Positions 61,902 to 64,000 of a stretch of 64,000 nucleotides of DNA are shown piece by piece (the stretch's first letter is position 1; each line of letters begins with the position of its first letter). The notes under the pieces are model-generated. The model was not told the origin of the DNA, searched no databases, and saw nothing but the letters and a program-made list of their open reading frames with translations. The translations under genes were made by a program, and so were the position numbers. This DNA is from JBBRWV01 sp038248985 (GTDB lineage: Bacteria; Planctomycetota; Phycisphaerae; WQYP01): positions 1-64,000 of the forward strand of contig JBBRWV010000002.1 of the NCBI GenBank assembly GCA_038248985.1. The letters are read 5' to 3'.

Positions 61902-62393
61902 ATGTCTATCTTCCAAATCTGCTACGCCAGCCGCGCCACCGCCCCCATGTCCCACGAAGACCTCACCGCCCTCCTTCTAAAATCACGCCCCGCCAACCAC
62001 GCCCTCGGCATCTCCGGCCTCCTCCTCTACGACCAAGGCTCCTTCATCCAACTCCTCGAAGGTCCCCCAGACACCGTCAATTCCGTCTGCGCCAAAATCC
62101 GCCGCGACCCCCGCCATGACAGCATCCAGATTCTCTACAAAGACACCGTTGAAAAACCCGCCTTCCCCGACTGGGCCATGGGCTTCTGCGACCTCGGCAA
62201 CAAATCCCTCCAACGCCTCCCCGGTTATTCCAACTTCTTCAACCCCGACTTCTCCTTCGCCGACTTCCGCCGCAACGTCGAAAAAACCCGCCTCCTCTTC
62301 CTCCAATTCCGCGATGGAATGTGGCGCCGTAAACTCGACTTCCAACCCATCAACGCCTTCACCGCCCCCCGCTCCCTCACCCCCGTCACCTGA
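61902..62393 (+). CDS. Stand-alone BLUF blue-light photoreceptor
   Basis: A 163-residue FAD-binding BLUF protein. All photocycle residues of PixD are present with the same numbers: Tyr8, Asn32, Gln50, Trp91 and Met93 (the last two in DWAMGF). LGISGLLLYDQGSFIQLLEGP and RDPRHDSIQILYKD are typical. Residues about 98-163 are helical, like the short C-terminal helices that mediate oligomerisation in PixD-type proteins; there is no GGDEF, EAL or cyclase output domain. It should sense blue light and pass the signal by protein contact. The downstream gene is convergent, and the nearest flavin-related neighbour is a nitroreductase. Confidence 0.94.
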   Translation: MSIFQICYASRATAPMSHEDLTALLLKSRPANHALGISGLLLYDQGSFIQLLEGPPDTVNSVCAKIRRDPRHDSIQILYKDTVEKPAFPDWAMGFCDLGNKSLQRLPGYSNFFNPDFSFADFRRNVEKTRLLFLQFRDGMWRRKLDFQPINAFTAPRSLTPVT

Positions 62394-62422
62394 CCCCCTC
62401 ACCCCTGCCCCACCCCAGCCCC

Positions 62423-63124
62423 TCACACCCACCGCACCATCTCCTCCAGCGGAAACCGCCCCCGCTTCGTCTTCCCCTCCGCCGAATACCCCACCGGCAT
62501 CATCAGCACCACCACCTTCTCCCGCCCAATCCCCAAAATCTTCTTCACCCGGCTCTCATCAAAACCCTCCATCGGGCACGTCCCCAATCCCCCGCTCGCC
62601 GCCGCCAACATAAAATTCATCGCCGCCAAACTCACCTGCTTCGCCAACCAATACCTTCGGTGTATCGCCGGCAACTCCGGCGTCGCCGTCATCATCCGCC
62701 GCAGCGGCACCAACGTGCTCTTCCATGCCCACCCCAACCCCACCGGACCCGTCCCAAACGCCAGCGGCACAAACTTATGCAGCGATGCCCGATATTTCGG
62801 ATGCATCGCCCCCTCCTTCTCCTCATGCTCGATCATCTTCCGCAAATTCCGATCCGCCACCCGCCGATCCCCCACAAAAACCACCGTCGCCGGCGCATCC
62901 TCGATCTGCCGCTGCCCCATGCACGCCGCCCGCAAACGCTTCCGCACCGCCAAATCCGTCACCACCACCAACTGCGTCGGCTGCAAGTTGTACCCGCTCG
63001 GCGCCCACCGCGTCGCCTCCAACACCTTCAGCAACAACTCCCGCGGAATCTCCTCCCCCTTAAAATTCCGTACGCTCCGCCGCCCCTTCGCCAACTCCAA
63101 AAACCCATCAATCGAAACCGCCAC
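62423..63124 (-). CDS. Nitroreductase-family protein
   Basis: A 233-residue FMN-binding oxidoreductase. RRSVRNFKGEEIPRELLLKVLEATRWAPSG (15-44) with SGYNLQPTQLVVV is the classic FMN-binding N-terminus, and LAAASGGLGTCPMEGF (about 178-193) is the second conserved segment, usually GL-xxT. VGYSAEGKTKR near the end contacts phosphate. The middle (about 80-140) is unusually basic and longer than the family norm. Physiological substrate unknown; the family covers nitro compounds, quinones and enones. It ends 29 bases from the BLUF gene's stop, convergent. Confidence 0.93.
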   Translation of the reverse strand: MAVSIDGFLELAKGRRSVRNFKGEEIPRELLLKVLEATRWAPSGYNLQPTQLVVVTDLAVRKRLRAACMGQRQIEDAPATVVFVGDRRVADRNLRKMIEHEEKEGAMHPKYRASLHKFVPLAFGTGPVGLGWAWKSTLVPLRRMMTATPELPAIHRRYWLAKQVSLAAMNFMLAAASGGLGTCPMEGFDESRVKKILGIGREKVVVLMMPVGYSAEGKTKRGRFPLEEMVRWV

Positions 63125-63453
63125 ACCCTGCTCCTAAAAAATCGCACAATCCCCATTGTAATATCGATTCCCATTTTCCGGCGGCTACAAAATGTCACCA
63201 ACTGAAATCCCTTCCCCCCTTCACTTATCTCCTCTTCGCCATCAAACACAAGCACCGCTGGCGATTACGTGCCCTACAAATAGGCCATTACGGCCAACCG
63301 ATTGTCCTCTACCGCCAGCGCCTGACCCCTGCCCTCTCACCCCTGACCCCCCGACATTCGTCTTTCGCCATTTTCCATCCCGCCTCCCCCTCCACCGCGC
63401 GGTATACTACCCCCTTCACCCGTCTCCCCCTCGCGCGCTCAAGAGGCCCCTAC
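63125..63453. other. 329-base gap without a gene
   Basis: C-rich DNA between divergent genes. A 91-codon + frame starting at 63192 is composed of Pro, Ser, Leu and Thr and looks like a composition artefact. A phrase CCTGACCCCTG at 63330-63352 resembles the repeat at 59428. TATACT at 63403-63408 could be the -10 box of the gene starting at 63454, but no -35 was found. Confidence 0.5.
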
Positions 63454-64000
63454 ATGACCCCCGATGAATTCAAACACATCGTCAACAACCCCCACTTCAT
63501 CCCCGGCATCTTCAACTACTGCGACCGCTGGTGCGAACGCTGCCGCTTCACCGAACGCTGCTCCGTCTACGCCACCTCCGAAGCCGCCGGCGTCGGCGAA
63601 GGCCGCAACACCACCATGAAAGCCTCCATCAAACACACCGCCGAAATATTCAAACTCAGCCTCCAAATGCTCGAAGAACAACTCCAAAAAGAAGGCATCA
63701 ACCTCCACGAAGTCCGCGAACAAGTCCGCGCCGAACCCGCCATCCCCGCCCCGCCCCACGCCCCCTACTGCCGCGCCGCCAAAAAATACATCACCTTCGT
63801 CAACCGCTGGTTCGACGGCCGACGCGACACCTTCCACCTCAAAGGACTCGCCCTCGCCAAAGCCGCCGAGCTCGGCCTCCCCGATACCGACCCCGTCGCC
63901 GACGTCGCCCGCCTCCGCGACGCCATCGACGTCATCCGCTGGTACCAGCACCTCATCTACATCAAACTCCGCCGCGCCTCCCGCAGCGATGACTTCGACG
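63454..64000 (+). CDS. Cysteine-motif protein of unknown function, cut by window end
   Basis: The first 182 residues of an open frame that starts with ATG at 63454 (AGAGG about 8 bases upstream) and runs off the right edge. Near the N-terminus are four cysteines, Cys23-x3-Cys27-x2-Cys30-x5-Cys36, in NYCDRWCERCRFTERCSVY, a spacing that could bind zinc or an iron-sulphur cluster. A helical region with MLEEQLQKEGINL follows, then CRAAKKYITFVNRWF. I recall uncharacterised proteins with the NYCDRWCERC opening but no function. The divergent neighbour is the nitroreductase gene. Confidence 0.72.
   Translation, partial: MTPDEFKHIVNNPHFIPGIFNYCDRWCERCRFTERCSVYATSEAAGVGEGRNTTMKASIKHTAEIFKLSLQMLEEQLQKEGINLHEVREQVRAEPAIPAPPHAPYCRAAKKYITFVNRWFDGRRDTFHLKGLALAKAAELGLPDTDPVADVARLRDAIDVIRWYQHLIYIKLRRASRSDDFD

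Noticed and set aside
1..64000. tRNA, rRNA, CRISPR arrays, insertion sequences, prophage
   Set aside because: Looked for cloverleaf/TTCRA signatures, regular repeat-spacer patterns, transposase and phage motifs; none found by eye. A tool-based scan would be needed to exclude small RNAs.

Overview
The window looks like a piece of a Planctomycetota chromosome, most likely near the class Phycisphaerae; this is inferred from gene content, not from a marker tree. The pointers are an adjacent DUF1549/DUF1553 and DUF1501 pair, a type IV pilus-like PilM-to-secretin cluster of the kind found in Planctomycetes/Verrucomicrobia, a helix-turn-helix protein with C-terminal membrane segments, and a GyrA with a [12 protein letters not shown] quinolone region. 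No rRNA, tRNA, CRISPR array, insertion sequence or phage gene was seen. The + strand is strongly C-rich and G-poor across most of the window whichever strand carries the gene; this is weaker between about 17 and 36 kb.

1-5.8 kb: a partial acetyltransferase-like gene, the arginine-phosphorylation pair mcsA-mcsB, a pseudopilin-like/TPR membrane protein, a SPOR-like envelope protein and a GH29-like glycosidase. 6-17 kb: DUF1549/DUF1553 and DUF1501 exported proteins, a GH4 glycosidase, a perfect bidirectional terminator, an APC transporter, an exported protein, then a compact run of cytosine deaminase, E1-like ThiF protein, FeeM-like acyltransferase with a repeat tail, a small ORF and a VOC protein, closed by another bidirectional terminator. 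This run is the best candidate here for an uncharacterised pathway.

17-36 kb: HTH-membrane protein, gyrA, GH78 rhamnosidase, then PilM-like protein, two single-pass membrane proteins and a large TPR-secretin, followed convergently by a TPR O-GlcNAc-transferase-like protein and xylose isomerase. 36-50 kb: an isolated atpC, NYN-nuclease-like gene coupled to alanine dehydrogenase, a soluble histidine kinase with an NtrC-type regulator, rph, an exported esterase, hexose-6-phosphate mutarotase, a GDPD phosphodiesterase, rho with a long leader, a small conserved-looking gene, argF, an RMND1-like membrane protein and an M32 carboxypeptidase.

51-64 kb: a Gfo/Idh/MocA oxidoreductase, a short acetyltransferase directly behind an aspartate aminotransferase, the complex I membrane-arm genes nuoJKLMN on the minus strand, a divergent pair of small exported proteins, a stand-alone BLUF photoreceptor, a nitroreductase-family protein and a cysteine-motif protein cut by the window end. 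Overall this is an ordinary chromosomal region of a heterotrophic, respiring, saccharide-using bacterium with some unusual accessory genes.
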